Assembly: GCA_009694745.1 (NCBI GenBank)
Contig: SHUF01000012.1
Location: 1 to 57,375, forward strand
Length of the DNA: 57,375 bases
Direction: 5' to 3'
Source of the DNA: Acidobacteriota bacterium
GTDB taxonomy: Bacteria; Acidobacteriota; Vicinamibacteria; Vicinamibacterales; SCN-69-37
Part shown: positions 11,666-20,391 of the stretch, one piece after another
Numbering within the stretch: the stretch's first letter is position 1
Layout of the letters: every line of letters starts with the position of its first letter
Program-made: the position numbers and the translations under genes
Notes under the pieces: generated by a model
Told to the model about the DNA's origin: nothing
Databases searched by the model: none
The model's input: the letters and a program-made list of their open reading frames with translations, nothing else

Positions 11666-12314
11666 GAGCGGCAACCAGCCGGTCAAAGGCATCGGCTGAC
11701 AACCGGTCAAGTACCTGGACACTGACCGTAGCGGCGGAGGTGGCGTCGCCGCCGACGCCGATGCTGCGCATGCCGGCGCGGCGAGCGCCTTCGATGCCAG
11801 CCGCTGCGTCCTCGACCACGACGCAGCGTTCGGGCGGTACACCCAGCGCGGCGGCGGCCGTCAGAAACACCTCGGGATCAGGCTTGCCGTTGCGCACGTC
11901 CTCGGCCCCGATGAGCGCATCCATGAGTTCGGACAGGCCCAGCACGCGCGCCATCAGTTCCACATTCAGCTTCGGGGCGGATGACGCGATCGCCTGGCGC
12001 CACCCGTCGTCATGCAGGCGCCGGACCCAGTCTGCGGCGCCGGGGAGCGGCACGATGCCTTCGGCCGTAATGAGCGTGCGATAGAGCGCTTCCTTCGCAT
12101 CACCGAGTTCGCGCACCAGTTCAGGTGTGGCGCGGTCGCCAATCCACGCTGGGATGATCGCGTCGTTGCGCTGACCGAAGCTCGCAGCAAACTGCGCTTC
12201 CGTCACGCTGAAGCCGGCGGCCTCCATAGTGTCGCGCCAGGAGCGCCAGTGAAATTCTCGTGAATCTGCGAGGGTGCCGTCGAGGTCCCAGAGAACGGCG
12301 CGAGGATCAATCAT
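11655..12314 (-). CDS. HAD-superfamily phosphatase, beta-phosphoglucomutase-like
   Basis: Predicted 219 residues. Motif I is LWDLDGTLADS (nucleophile and acid/base Asp), motif II is ASSAPK, the motif III Lys is in NGKPDPEVF, and motif IV is VVVEDAAAGIEGARRAG. The helical cap follows motif I. The enzyme dephosphorylates or isomerises small sugar phosphates. Its ATG overlaps the araD stop (ATGA), so it is the last gene of the sugar operon and may clear dead-end phosphosugars. The TAG stop lies in the family A repeat. Confidence 0.9.
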   Translation of the reverse strand: MIDPRAVLWDLDGTLADSREFHWRSWRDTMEAAGFSVTEAQFAASFGQRNDAIIPAWIGDRATPELVRELGDAKEALYRTLITAEGIVPLPGAADWVRRLHDDGWRQAIASSAPKLNVELMARVLGLSELMDALIGAEDVRNGKPDPEVFLTAAAALGVPPERCVVVEDAAAGIEGARRAGMRSIGVGGDATSAATVSVQVLDRLSADAFDRLVAALRT

Positions 12315-13015
12315 TTCTGCCCGTAGTAGGCGCCTTTACCGTGTTTGCGACTGAAGTGTTTGTGGATGAGATACTCGGCTGGTTCCGGTGCATCCGGTGC
12401 AATGCCGCGCCGGCGGAATTCCACGCGGGCGAGGAACTCGAGCACATCTCCCCTGTCCACGGCTTCAAATGCGTCGCGACCCCAGGTAAACGGCCCATGG
12501 TTGGCGACGAGCGCGGCCGGCACTTCCTCAGCCGACAGACCAAGAGTGTCGAAGGTTTCGACAATGACGAGGCCGGTGTTGCGTTCGTAGTCGGTCTCCA
12601 CTTCCTCGATGGTCATCGGGCGTGTCACTGGAATGTCGCCGTGGAAGTAGTCGGCGTGTGTGGTGCCCATACACTTCACCGGCGTGCTGGCCTGCGCAAA
12701 CGCTGTGGCGAACTCGGAATGTGTGTGCGCCACACCGCCGCACGAAAACGCCCGATAGATCTCGTGATGGGTCGGCGTGTCAGACGAAGGCCGGAAGCGG
12801 GTTTCGAGGGGCTTTCCGGTCTCGAGCGAGATAGGGACCATGTGCTCACCGGTGAGTTGGTCGTAGGGGACGCCGCTCGCCTTGATGACAAACAGCCCGG
12901 CGTCGCGGTCCACACCAGAGACGTTGCCAAACGTTCCCATGACGAGGCCACGCGCGACCAGATCCAGATTCGCGCGACAGACCTGTTCGCGCAGTGCTTC
13001 AGCCATCAGGCTCAT
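12311..13015 (-). CDS. araD: L-ribulose-5-phosphate 4-epimerase
   Basis: Predicted 234 residues, the usual length. Class II aldolase fold with GTFGNVSG, VIKASGVPYDQL, the zinc-binding AHTHSEFATAFA (two His) and the downstream MGTTHADYFHGDIPVTR, as in AraD (the enzyme interconverting L-ribulose-5-P and D-xylulose-5-P). Its start overlaps the araB stop (ATGA) and its stop overlaps the start of the HAD gene, so the three are translationally coupled. Confidence 0.95.
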   Translation of the reverse strand: MSLMAEALREQVCRANLDLVARGLVMGTFGNVSGVDRDAGLFVIKASGVPYDQLTGEHMVPISLETGKPLETRFRPSSDTPTHHEIYRAFSCGGVAHTHSEFATAFAQASTPVKCMGTTHADYFHGDIPVTRPMTIEEVETDYERNTGLVIVETFDTLGLSAEEVPAALVANHGPFTWGRDAFEAVDRGDVLEFLARVEFRRRGIAPDAPEPAEYLIHKHFSRKHGKGAYYGQK

Positions 13016-14715
13016 GAGGTGTGATCTCCAATGGCATGCTCGCGAATGACGAGGAGCCGCTTCATCAGGGTTGGAAAGTCGGCGCGCGCACCATCGACAC
13101 CACCAAACGTATCGTGGAGTTCGCGATAGAGGCCGTACAGGTCATCGTAGACGCGACGGGCGTCGGCGTTTGGCAGATAACGGGTGTCCGCCAGTTGCGT
13201 CATCTGCTGCTGCGCTGATTCGAAGTCGTCATAACCGCCGGCCTTTGCGCCGGCCGCAACGGCCGCGGCAATTGAGGCGCCCAACGCGGGCGTCTGCGGG
13301 GAGCCGGCCAGCAGCATGGGATAGCCGAGCACGTCCGCATAGATCTGCATGAACAGGGGATTCTTCTCTGCGATGCCACCACAGGAAACTACGCGTTCCA
13401 CGGTGACGCCGTTGGCATTCAGGCGCTCGATGATTGCGCGTGCGCCAAACGCCGTGGCCTCGATGAGCGCGCGGTAGATCTCTGCGCGTGTCGTATGAAG
13501 CGTCTGGCCGATGATGAGACCCGTCAACCGAGGGTCCACCAGGATCGTGCGGTTGCCGTTGTTCCAGTCGAGGGCCACAAGGCCGGACTGGCCGGGCGCC
13601 AAGCGCGCCGCTTCAGTCGAAAGCGCGGCGTGCATCGCTTCGTCGCCGCCGCAGACAACCTCCACCCACCAGCGCAGGAGATCGCCAACGGCTGACTGGC
13701 CGGCCTCAACGCCGTAGTAACCGGGCATGACCGAACCGTTCACGGTGCCGCAGATGCCGGAGACGATAGGCGCGGCGGCCGTCGCAGGGGCAATCGCAAT
13801 GTCGCACGTGGAGGTACCGATGATTTTCACCAGGGTGCCCGTAGTGATGCCCGCGCCGACAGCGCCGTAGTGCGCATCGAACGCGCCCATCGCAATGGGG
13901 ATGCCCTCGAGAAGGCCAAACGCGGCGGCCCACTCGGGGCTCAGTGTTCCGGCCGGCCGATCGGACGACCAGGCCTTGTCGAACAGCCGGCCGCGCAGAG
14001 CAGCCAGCTTTGGATCGAGACGCGTCAGAAACGCTTCCGACGGCAGGCCGCCCCAGTCGGGCGAGTACATCGCCTTGTGGCCTGCGGCGCAGACGCCGCG
14101 CCTGATGTCAGCCGGCGTGCGCACGCCGGCCAGGACCGCGGGGATGTAGTCGGCCAATTCCACCCAGCTGTCAGCAGCGTCGAACACATCGGGCGCCACT
14201 TTCAGACAGCGCCAGATCTTCGACCAGAACCACTCGGAGGAATATGTGCCGCCGAGCACCGCCAGGTACTCGGGCGCAAACTCGCCGGCGATGGCGGTGA
14301 TGGCCGCCGCTTCGTCCGCTCCGGTGTGATCCTTCCAGAGCCACGCGTGGGCAGCCAGATTCTGCGTCCACTTCGGGTCGAGCGCAAGCGCCTGCATGCG
14401 GGCATCAACCGGAATGGGCGTTGACCCTGTGGTGTCAGTGCCGATGCCTATGACCCGATTGTTCATGAATCCAGGGTCGAGCGCGGCAGCGGCGGCCAGG
14501 GCCTTCGGCACCGTCGCCCTCATCCCCGCGAGGTAGTCGGCCGGGTTCTGACGCGCCAGATGGGGATCGTGCGCGTCAACAATGACGCCGCCGACACCGG
14601 TCGGGAAGTCGAAGACGCTGGTGCCAAGCACGTGTCCGTTTGCGCAGTCCACGACGACAGCACGGACCGATCCCGTGCCGAAGTCGAGGCCGATGGTGAA
14701 AGACCGCGCCGCCAT
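13012..14715 (-). CDS. araB: Ribulokinase
   Basis: Predicted 567 residues, the normal AraB length. FGGY-kinase fold: it opens FTIGLDFGTGSVRAVVVD, has the AraB-typical HDPHLARQNPADYL segment, a central MPGYYGVEAGQSAVGDLLRWW and the C-terminal VSCGGIAEKNPLFMQIYADV nucleotide-binding region. It phosphorylates L-ribulose. ATG 14715 is used because it starts the kinase fold 7 bp after the isomerase stop; upstream in-frame sequence is unrelated. It is the second gene of a four-gene operon. Confidence 0.96.
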   Translation of the reverse strand: MAARSFTIGLDFGTGSVRAVVVDCANGHVLGTSVFDFPTGVGGVIVDAHDPHLARQNPADYLAGMRATVPKALAAAAALDPGFMNNRVIGIGTDTTGSTPIPVDARMQALALDPKWTQNLAAHAWLWKDHTGADEAAAITAIAGEFAPEYLAVLGGTYSSEWFWSKIWRCLKVAPDVFDAADSWVELADYIPAVLAGVRTPADIRRGVCAAGHKAMYSPDWGGLPSEAFLTRLDPKLAALRGRLFDKAWSSDRPAGTLSPEWAAAFGLLEGIPIAMGAFDAHYGAVGAGITTGTLVKIIGTSTCDIAIAPATAAAPIVSGICGTVNGSVMPGYYGVEAGQSAVGDLLRWWVEVVCGGDEAMHAALSTEAARLAPGQSGLVALDWNNGNRTILVDPRLTGLIIGQTLHTTRAEIYRALIEATAFGARAIIERLNANGVTVERVVSCGGIAEKNPLFMQIYADVLGYPMLLAGSPQTPALGASIAAAVAAGAKAGGYDDFESAQQQMTQLADTRYLPNADARRVYDDLYGLYRELHDTFGGVDGARADFPTLMKRLLVIREHAIGDHTS

Positions 14716-14722
14716 ACGCCGA

Positions 14723-15856
14723 TCAGCCGACGAGAATGGGGCTGACGATGTCGAGGATGTCGGGTCCGGTGCCGGCGGTACGGGCAAGGTCGAGTTCGTC
14801 CTTCTTCGCGTAGATGCGGACGGCCTTGAGCGCCAGGTTCGCCAAGTTGATCATGCTGCGCTCCATGGCGCGCGTCGGGTCATCACGGTACGTGAACTGG
14901 TCCTGGCTGTAGAAGCCGCGGTAGTTGCGCACGAACGTAGTGAACAGATAGTCCACCGATTCAGGGATCGAGATGGTGCCGAAGATCAGATCTTGGTCGT
15001 TACGGCCCTGGCGCGCGTCGTTGATGTCGAACTTGTGGATGTCAACGCCGGCGTACGCCGCGATGTCACAGGCTGTAGACGCGGTGGTGCCTTCCATCTT
15101 CTGGTGGCCGTAGTCAATTGTCAGGCCACAGTTGTTGCCGCCGCACGTTTCGTTGACGCGTCGCGCGACGAGCACGGCCGACGCCGCCGTGGGCACAATC
15201 ATGAACAGTTCGCGCGGCTCGTAGGGCTTCGGTTCGATGGCGAGTTTGATGCCGGCGGCGAGGCAGGCGTGATTAACCGTGACCAGCGCCTCGGTGAACC
15301 ACTCGAGCGACTGCAGGTAGTCCACCTGGAAGTGGTAGTCGGCGCCGTCAGAGCCTGGCCACACGCTGACGACTGGAATGTTGAGAGCCTTGGCGATTTC
15401 GACAGCCTTGAGGATCTCGTCGAGCGCCGCGCGCCGCAGCGTGGGATCCGGGTTGCACGGTCCGCCGAGGCGGAAGATGGGGTTGGTCCACGTGTTGATG
15501 TTGCACGCAGGGATGGTCAGGCCCAACTCGGCGAGGAACCCGTTCTGCGCGCGTTCCACGGCCTGCCAGTCGATGTCGCCGTTGAGGGTCTTTTCAAACA
15601 CACTCTGATGGATCTCGATGGCGTCGATGCCAGCGGCCTTGGTGCGGCGGCACTGGCCCTCGAAGGTGTTGCCAAACTCGGCGTTGTCCGAGTGGTACCC
15701 GAGCGGCGCGAACCGATCGTAGAAGTCGCCCGCCGACCAGTGGCCGACGCTGTGGCGAATGTCCATCGTCTTTAGGAAATCAAGGGCGCGCGCGCGGTCG
15801 AGCGGGCCGGACTGGGCAAGGGCAAACGCGATCTGGTCACCGGTGAAACGAGTCAT
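14723..15856 (-). CDS. Xylose-isomerase-family sugar isomerase in the araBD operon
   Basis: Predicted 377 residues. It carries the xylose-isomerase signature IEPKPYEP (metal-binding Glu and Lys), LTIDYGHQKM and the metal-binding HKFDINDARQGRNDQDL, aligning by eye with the actinobacterial XylA layout. It likely isomerises an aldose to a ketose. Because it leads araB and araD and no canonical araA is visible, it may supply L-ribulose from L-arabinose; D-xylose is the alternative. ATG 15856 follows a good Shine-Dalgarno (AAAAGGACCCAG) and is preferred over an upstream start at 15904 that overlaps the aldo/keto reductase remnant. Confidence 0.88.
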   Translation of the reverse strand: MTRFTGDQIAFALAQSGPLDRARALDFLKTMDIRHSVGHWSAGDFYDRFAPLGYHSDNAEFGNTFEGQCRRTKAAGIDAIEIHQSVFEKTLNGDIDWQAVERAQNGFLAELGLTIPACNINTWTNPIFRLGGPCNPDPTLRRAALDEILKAVEIAKALNIPVVSVWPGSDGADYHFQVDYLQSLEWFTEALVTVNHACLAAGIKLAIEPKPYEPRELFMIVPTAASAVLVARRVNETCGGNNCGLTIDYGHQKMEGTTASTACDIAAYAGVDIHKFDINDARQGRNDQDLIFGTISIPESVDYLFTTFVRNYRGFYSQDQFTYRDDPTRAMERSMINLANLALKAVRIYAKKDELDLARTAGTGPDILDIVSPILVG

Positions 15857-15866
15857 CTGGGTCCTT

Positions 15867-16090
15867 TTACCAGCCCGCATGAATGCGCGGGCGAATGTGT
15901 TCATCGTATACCTCTCGGGCGGCCGTCATGGTGGCAGCATCGAGGAGCGGCACATCTGCCGCGGCGCAATTGGGTCGCGCCTGGTCGGGAGTGCGGGCGC
16001 CGGGGATGACGACGGTCACCGCGTCCCACATCAGAATCCACCGAAGGGCGAACTGGGCAAGCGTGGCGCCACCGTGAACGAGTAGCCCAC
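15867..16090 (-). pseudogene. Aldo/keto reductase C-terminal remnant
   Basis: Reading the minus strand down to TAA (15869-15867) gives about 73 residues: GGATLAQFALRWILMWDAV, then TVVIPGARTPDQARPN, ending HIRPRIHAGW. This is the typical last quarter of an aldo/keto reductase (the LAQFALRW helix and the VIPGARTPDQ cofactor loop). Everything upstream is missing, and homology ends at about 16090, next to an AAGTTCC repeat. The stop lies just before the isomerase start, so the ancestral gene was probably the operon's first gene. Confidence 0.75.
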
Positions 16091-16097
16091 CTCCCCA

Positions 16098-16133
16098 CTT
16101 CCCAAGTTGCTAAGTTCCCAAGTTCCCAAGTGA
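16098..16133. repeat. Family D AAGTTCC repeat, copy 1
   Basis: Tandem units ACTTCCCAAGTTGCTAAG / TTCCCAAGTTCCCAAGTGA. It lies at the junction where the aldo/keto reductase is truncated and encodes the last residues (ESLGNLGT) and TAG stop of the upstream esterase. A related array is at 25443-25530. Confidence 0.65.
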
Positions 16134-16844
16134 CTCCGCGGCAAGGAAGGCGCCCGCAGCGTCTCTGAACTCCTCAGTCCACTCATGTCCGCCCTTGAAC
16201 CGCACCACCGAGTGTTCCACGCCGCGCGCAGTCAGAAACGCTTCGTCCTGATCAACCTTGTCGCTCGAATACCACTGCTCCAAATGCCCCACACCAATCA
16301 GCACCTTGGGCCAGGGATGACGATGGGCGACGTCGGTCTTCAGCTCAGGCGGGATGTCGCCCGCGAGCGCGATGATGCCGGCCACGGGCCGCGCGCCCAG
16401 CAATGCCGCGCGATAGGCCATCGCGACGCCTTGGGAGAAACCGGCGAGGACCACTTGTCCCGGGCTAAAGCCCGGGACCTCCGAACCCCCACGGCCCGGG
16501 ACCTCCGTGGCCTCCGTTTGGAGGGCATGGGCTTTAGCCCGTGCCACACGATCAAGGACCGCGTCCACGTACGCGATGTTGTCGGCGATGGCCTGCTCGC
16601 GATCTTCGCGCGTCATCCAGTTCGCCACCACCTTCGCGTCTCCGCGCGTGTAGAAGCGATTGAGCGCCTGAATCGAGACGCGGGTCCATTGGTCTGCGCC
16701 GGGAATGCGGCGCAGCTCTTCGATCATGTCCTCGGCCGACTGCCCGTAACCGTGGAAGCCGACAAGCACACGCAAGGAAACGGCCGCGTCCCCATCGGTA
16801 TCGATGAGGACGCGGCCGTGGACTGTTGCAGGAACCAAAATCAT
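16110..16844 (-). CDS. Phospholipase/carboxylesterase-family alpha/beta hydrolase
   Basis: Predicted 244 residues. It has VLVGFHGYGQSAEDM (oxyanion loop), the nucleophile elbow LAGFSQGVAMAYRAALLG, the acid region in GVGHLEQWYSSD and the catalytic His in FKGGHEWTEEF. This fits the carboxylesterase/phospholipase group; the substrate is unknown. Residues ~95-125 (HALQTEATEVPGRGGSEVPG) are encoded by an in-frame family B repeat just before the nucleophile strand, so the normal protein would be ~30 residues shorter. The C-terminal GNLGT and TAG come from an AAGTTCC repeat, so the true C-terminus was probably lost. Confidence 0.85.
   Translation of the reverse strand: MILVPATVHGRVLIDTDGDAAVSLRVLVGFHGYGQSAEDMIEELRRIPGADQWTRVSIQALNRFYTRGDAKVVANWMTREDREQAIADNIAYVDAVLDRVARAKAHALQTEATEVPGRGGSEVPGFSPGQVVLAGFSQGVAMAYRAALLGARPVAGIIALAGDIPPELKTDVAHRHPWPKVLIGVGHLEQWYSSDKVDQDEAFLTARGVEHSVVRFKGGHEWTEEFRDAAGAFLAAESLGNLGT
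16457..16547. repeat. Family B element, copy 2, inside the esterase gene
   Basis: About 91 bp with GTCCCGGGCTAAAGCCCGGG-type and GGCATGGGCTTTAGCCCGTG-type hairpins plus a degenerate central ACGGCCCGGGACCTCCGT. It is in the opposite order to the copy at 7757-7815. The host reading frame stays open across it. Confidence 0.8.
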
Positions 16845-16848
16845 GCTG

Positions 16849-16880
16849 GTCCCCCGGGGCTAAAGCCCCGGGGCTCCGAA
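16849..16880. repeat. Family B single hairpin, copy 3
   Basis: CCCCCGGGGCTAAAGCCCCG followed by GGGCTCCG, lying between the stop of the Asp-box protein gene (TAG 16884-16882) and the start of the esterase (16844). It could be a terminator or attenuator between two genes on the same strand. Confidence 0.75.
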
Positions 16881-16881
16881 C

Positions 16882-19800
16882 CTATTTGACCGCCGGCGGA
16901 ACCGTCAGTGTCACGCCGTTCTTCGCCAGCGCCTGGCTGAGCGCCGTTGCGCGAGACAGGAACGCATTGAGTTCAACGACCGCCTTCGGCAGCGACAGGC
17001 GAACGTCCGCGTACTGATTCATCAGCGACATGCTCGGCATGTCGTAAAACGCCAGGATCTGGCTCTTCACGTTGCCCGCCTTGCCGACGATGTCGGGGGA
17101 GTTGGCGGGCGCGCCGCCGCCACCACCGCGGCCACCGCCTGCCGCACCAATGGCCGGAGGCACGCCGAACTTGGCGCGCACGGTGTCCCATTCCTTCTGC
17201 ACGGCCGCGAACTGCGTCTTGACCGCGTCAGGCACATTGGCCATGCCGGAAATCTTGCCGGCCAGGTCGGTCATCTGCGTGTGCAGCGGCATGACAGCGC
17301 GCGCCGCTTCCACACCGCGCGTCTGCATCTGATGCAGGTCCATCACCATGTCGTAGTAACGCTTGCGCTGGACGTCGCTGAGCTGATTGGCCGGGTCAAG
17401 CACCACACGCATGGGCTTGGTGCCCACCGACTTGCCATCAACGAGGAGCGCCACATTAAACGTGCCTGGCAGCACCAGGGGCCCCTGGTTTGCACCACCG
17501 CCACCGAATCCGCCGCCACCACCGCCGCAGGGGTTCGTGGGATCAACACCTGATGCCGGTTGGGGCGCCGGCACTCCCGGCACTGCGCCGCCGCCGCCGG
17601 CGCGTCCACCACCCGGTCCGCCGCCCTGACGACCGCCGCCAGGCGAGCCGCCACCCGGGGGTGTCACCACTGTGGGCGCCGAGTCCACGCGCATGTCCCA
17701 GCACACGCTCTGGATGCCGGCCACGTTGCGCGCGGCCGGAATCGCGATGGTGCGCACGTCTTTGCCCAGCGCGTCAGTGATCTTCAACGACAACGCGCCC
17801 ACGGGCTTCTTCAGGTGGAACTGAATCACCGCGTCGGTCGGCGGATTCTCGCCGGCGAAGAAGTGATGACCCCAGAACTCGTCGTTCTGATGGTCCTTCG
17901 AACGCCACTGCAGCGCCGGACCGATGGAGAACAACGTGGCATCAGACGCCGACGCCTGCGCGGCCGCGTATTCCTGGATGGGTTCGAGGTGATCGAGAAT
18001 CCAGATCGACCGGCCGTGCGTGGCCAGAATCATCGCGTTGTCGCGCGGGTGAATGGTGATCTCGTCAATGCGCACCGTCGGCAGGTTCCCTTTGATCCTG
18101 CGCCAGCTCTTGCCGCGATCCAGCGACGCGAACAGACCTGTCTCAGTGCCGATGTACAGCACATCCGCGTTCTTCGTGTCTTCGGTCAGCGTCTTCACCA
18201 CTTCGGTGCTGAGGTTGGCGTTGACGGATCGGAACGTGGCGCCGAAGTCGTTGCTCACCCACATGTAGGTCTTGAAGTCGTTCAGCCGATGGGCGTCCGC
18301 CGTGACGTACACCGTGCCGGCATCAAAGCGCGACGGCACCACTTCGGACACCCACGCACCGGCCGGGAAACCGGGCAAGTTCGCTGTGACGCGCGTCCAC
18401 GTCTTGCCGGCATCTTTCGACACACTCACCACACCGTCGTCTGTGCCGGTGTAGTAGACGCCGGCCTGCTTCGGTGATTCGGCGAGCGATACGATCGTGC
18501 CCCACGACACGATGCCGTCGTTGCGGGCGATGCGGATTTCGTTGCCGCGCAGGCCCATGACCGCAATCTCGTTCCTGTCGGCATTCATCGTCAGGTCAGG
18601 ACTGATGACCGACCATGAATCGCCGCGGTCACTGGACTTGAAGACCTTGTTGGCCGCCGCCAGAATCGTTCCATTCTCGTTGGGTGAAAGGATGAGCGCG
18701 GTGTCCCAGTTGAACCGGAACGGCAGCGCGCCGTCGGCCGCCGGCGGATCGGTGTTGGCGAACGTCGGCCGGATGCCGCGGGATTCACCCGTCTCTACGT
18801 TCTTGCGCTGGATGTTGCCGTCTTGCGATTCGCTGTAGACGATGTTTGGGTTGAGGGGATCAACAAGCACCACGAAGCCGTCGCCGCCCTGCACTTGGTA
18901 GAAGTCGCTGTTGAGGATGCCGCGCGTGAACCGGGTGGCGCTTGGTCCGCACCAGTTGTAGTTGTCCTGCAGACCGCCGCACACGTTGTAGGGCGTGGCC
19001 ATGTCCACACTCACGTGGTAGTAGAGCGCCAGCGGCAGGTTGTTGTGTTGGAACCACGTCTTGCTCATGTCGTAGGAAATCGCTACGCCACCGTCACCAC
19101 CGATCAGGATGTGATTGGGGTTCGCGGGGTTGATCCAGATCGCATGGATGTCGTCGTGGATGGCCTGGGCCGCATCGGCCTGGAAGGTGCGGCCGCCGTC
19201 GATACTCATCTGCATGCCCACGCCGCCCATGTAGACGCGGTCGGGGTTGCTGGGGTCGATTCGCACCTGGCTGAAGTACATCGGCCGCGGATTGACGTTG
19301 CTCACCTGCTTCCACGACGCCCCGCCATCGTCAGACCGGTAGAGGCCGGTGGGATTCGACGCAGCCGCAGGCGCCGGAGCGCCGGCCGCACCAGCCGCGC
19401 CACCCGCCGCAGCACCAGCGCCCGCGCCCGCGCCACGGCCACCGCCGCGGCCGCCATCACCTGCACCCGCCGGGCCTTGACCCTCAACGAGCGCGTAGAC
19501 GATGTTGGCCGACGCGCGATACGCGTCCACGGCGATGCGTCCCATCGGGCCTGTCGGCAGACCGCCTTCGACACGGGCCCAGGTCTCGCCGCCGTCCGTG
19601 GACTTAAACACGCCGGAGCCGGGACCGCCGCCATTCATGCAGCACTGCGAACGGCGCCGCTGATACATGGTGGCGAACATGATGTTGGGATTGGCATCGG
19701 CGATCACCAGGTCGTTGGCGCCGGTGTCCTCATCACCCTTGAGCACGAGCTTCCACGTGGCGCCACCATCGGTGGTCTTGTAGACGCCGCGATCCCCGCC

Positions 19801-20325
19801 GGGTCCCCAAAGCGAACCGGTGGCCGCAACGAAGACGACGTTGTCGTTGGTCGGATGAATCACGATGCGGTTGATGTGGTACGAGGTGGGCAGCCCCATG
19901 AGCTTCCAGGTCTGACCGCCGTCGGTGGATTTGTAGACGCCATTGCCCCACGACGTGCTCTGGCGGTTGTTCGACTCGCCGGTGCCCATCCAGACCAGGT
20001 CTGGATTCGCCTGCGAGACCGTGACGTCGCCGATGGACATCAGGCCCTGATTCTGGAACTGGGCTTCGTACGTGGCGCCATTGCTGGTGGTTTTCCACAC
20101 GCCGCCATGGGCCGTGGCCACGTAATAAATCGCCGGGTTCTTTTCGTACACCGCCAGGTCCGAGATGCGGCCCGACATGGTGGCCGGACCAATCGATCTG
20201 AAGTGCAGGCTGTCGAGCGGGTCAGCGGGGGCGGACTGCGCCGTCAACTGCCCACCAATGGAACCGGAAAACGCCACGCCGAGAACCAGCGCAGACAACC
20301 CAACGAATCGAAGATGCCTCAACAT
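16882..20325 (-). CDS. Exported Asp-box (BNR/VPS10-like) beta-propeller protein
   Basis: Predicted 1147 residues with an N-terminal signal peptide (LSALVLGVAFSGSIGGQLTAQS). At least nine Asp-box motifs of the SxDxGxTW type are visible (STDGGQTWKL, TTDGGATWKL, STDGGETWAR, SDDGGASWKQ, SSDRGDSWSV, SKDAGKTWTR, SLDRGKSWRR), which implies two beta-propellers as in sortilin/VPS10-type bacterial proteins. A Gly/Ala-rich low-complexity stretch interrupts residues ~285-320 and a Gly-rich one residues ~905-960. No sialidase catalytic residues were identified, so an enzymatic role is not claimed. Start ATG 20325 follows a clear GGAGG. It is divergent from pepF. Confidence 0.88.
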   Translation of the reverse strand: MLRHLRFVGLSALVLGVAFSGSIGGQLTAQSAPADPLDSLHFRSIGPATMSGRISDLAVYEKNPAIYYVATAHGGVWKTTSNGATYEAQFQNQGLMSIGDVTVSQANPDLVWMGTGESNNRQSTSWGNGVYKSTDGGQTWKLMGLPTSYHINRIVIHPTNDNVVFVAATGSLWGPGGDRGVYKTTDGGATWKLVLKGDEDTGANDLVIADANPNIMFATMYQRRRSQCCMNGGGPGSGVFKSTDGGETWARVEGGLPTGPMGRIAVDAYRASANIVYALVEGQGPAGAGDGGRGGGRGAGAGAGAAAGGAAGAAGAPAPAAASNPTGLYRSDDGGASWKQVSNVNPRPMYFSQVRIDPSNPDRVYMGGVGMQMSIDGGRTFQADAAQAIHDDIHAIWINPANPNHILIGGDGGVAISYDMSKTWFQHNNLPLALYYHVSVDMATPYNVCGGLQDNYNWCGPSATRFTRGILNSDFYQVQGGDGFVVLVDPLNPNIVYSESQDGNIQRKNVETGESRGIRPTFANTDPPAADGALPFRFNWDTALILSPNENGTILAAANKVFKSSDRGDSWSVISPDLTMNADRNEIAVMGLRGNEIRIARNDGIVSWGTIVSLAESPKQAGVYYTGTDDGVVSVSKDAGKTWTRVTANLPGFPAGAWVSEVVPSRFDAGTVYVTADAHRLNDFKTYMWVSNDFGATFRSVNANLSTEVVKTLTEDTKNADVLYIGTETGLFASLDRGKSWRRIKGNLPTVRIDEITIHPRDNAMILATHGRSIWILDHLEPIQEYAAAQASASDATLFSIGPALQWRSKDHQNDEFWGHHFFAGENPPTDAVIQFHLKKPVGALSLKITDALGKDVRTIAIPAARNVAGIQSVCWDMRVDSAPTVVTPPGGGSPGGGRQGGGPGGGRAGGGGAVPGVPAPQPASGVDPTNPCGGGGGGFGGGGANQGPLVLPGTFNVALLVDGKSVGTKPMRVVLDPANQLSDVQRKRYYDMVMDLHQMQTRGVEAARAVMPLHTQMTDLAGKISGMANVPDAVKTQFAAVQKEWDTVRAKFGVPPAIGAAGGGRGGGGGAPANSPDIVGKAGNVKSQILAFYDMPSMSLMNQYADVRLSLPKAVVELNAFLSRATALSQALAKNGVTLTVPPAVK

Positions 20326-20391
20326 TCAACCTCCAGAACCGGGAGCACGAAAGAGTCAGGATTATAGCCCGGCAGGTATGATCGGGGGACC

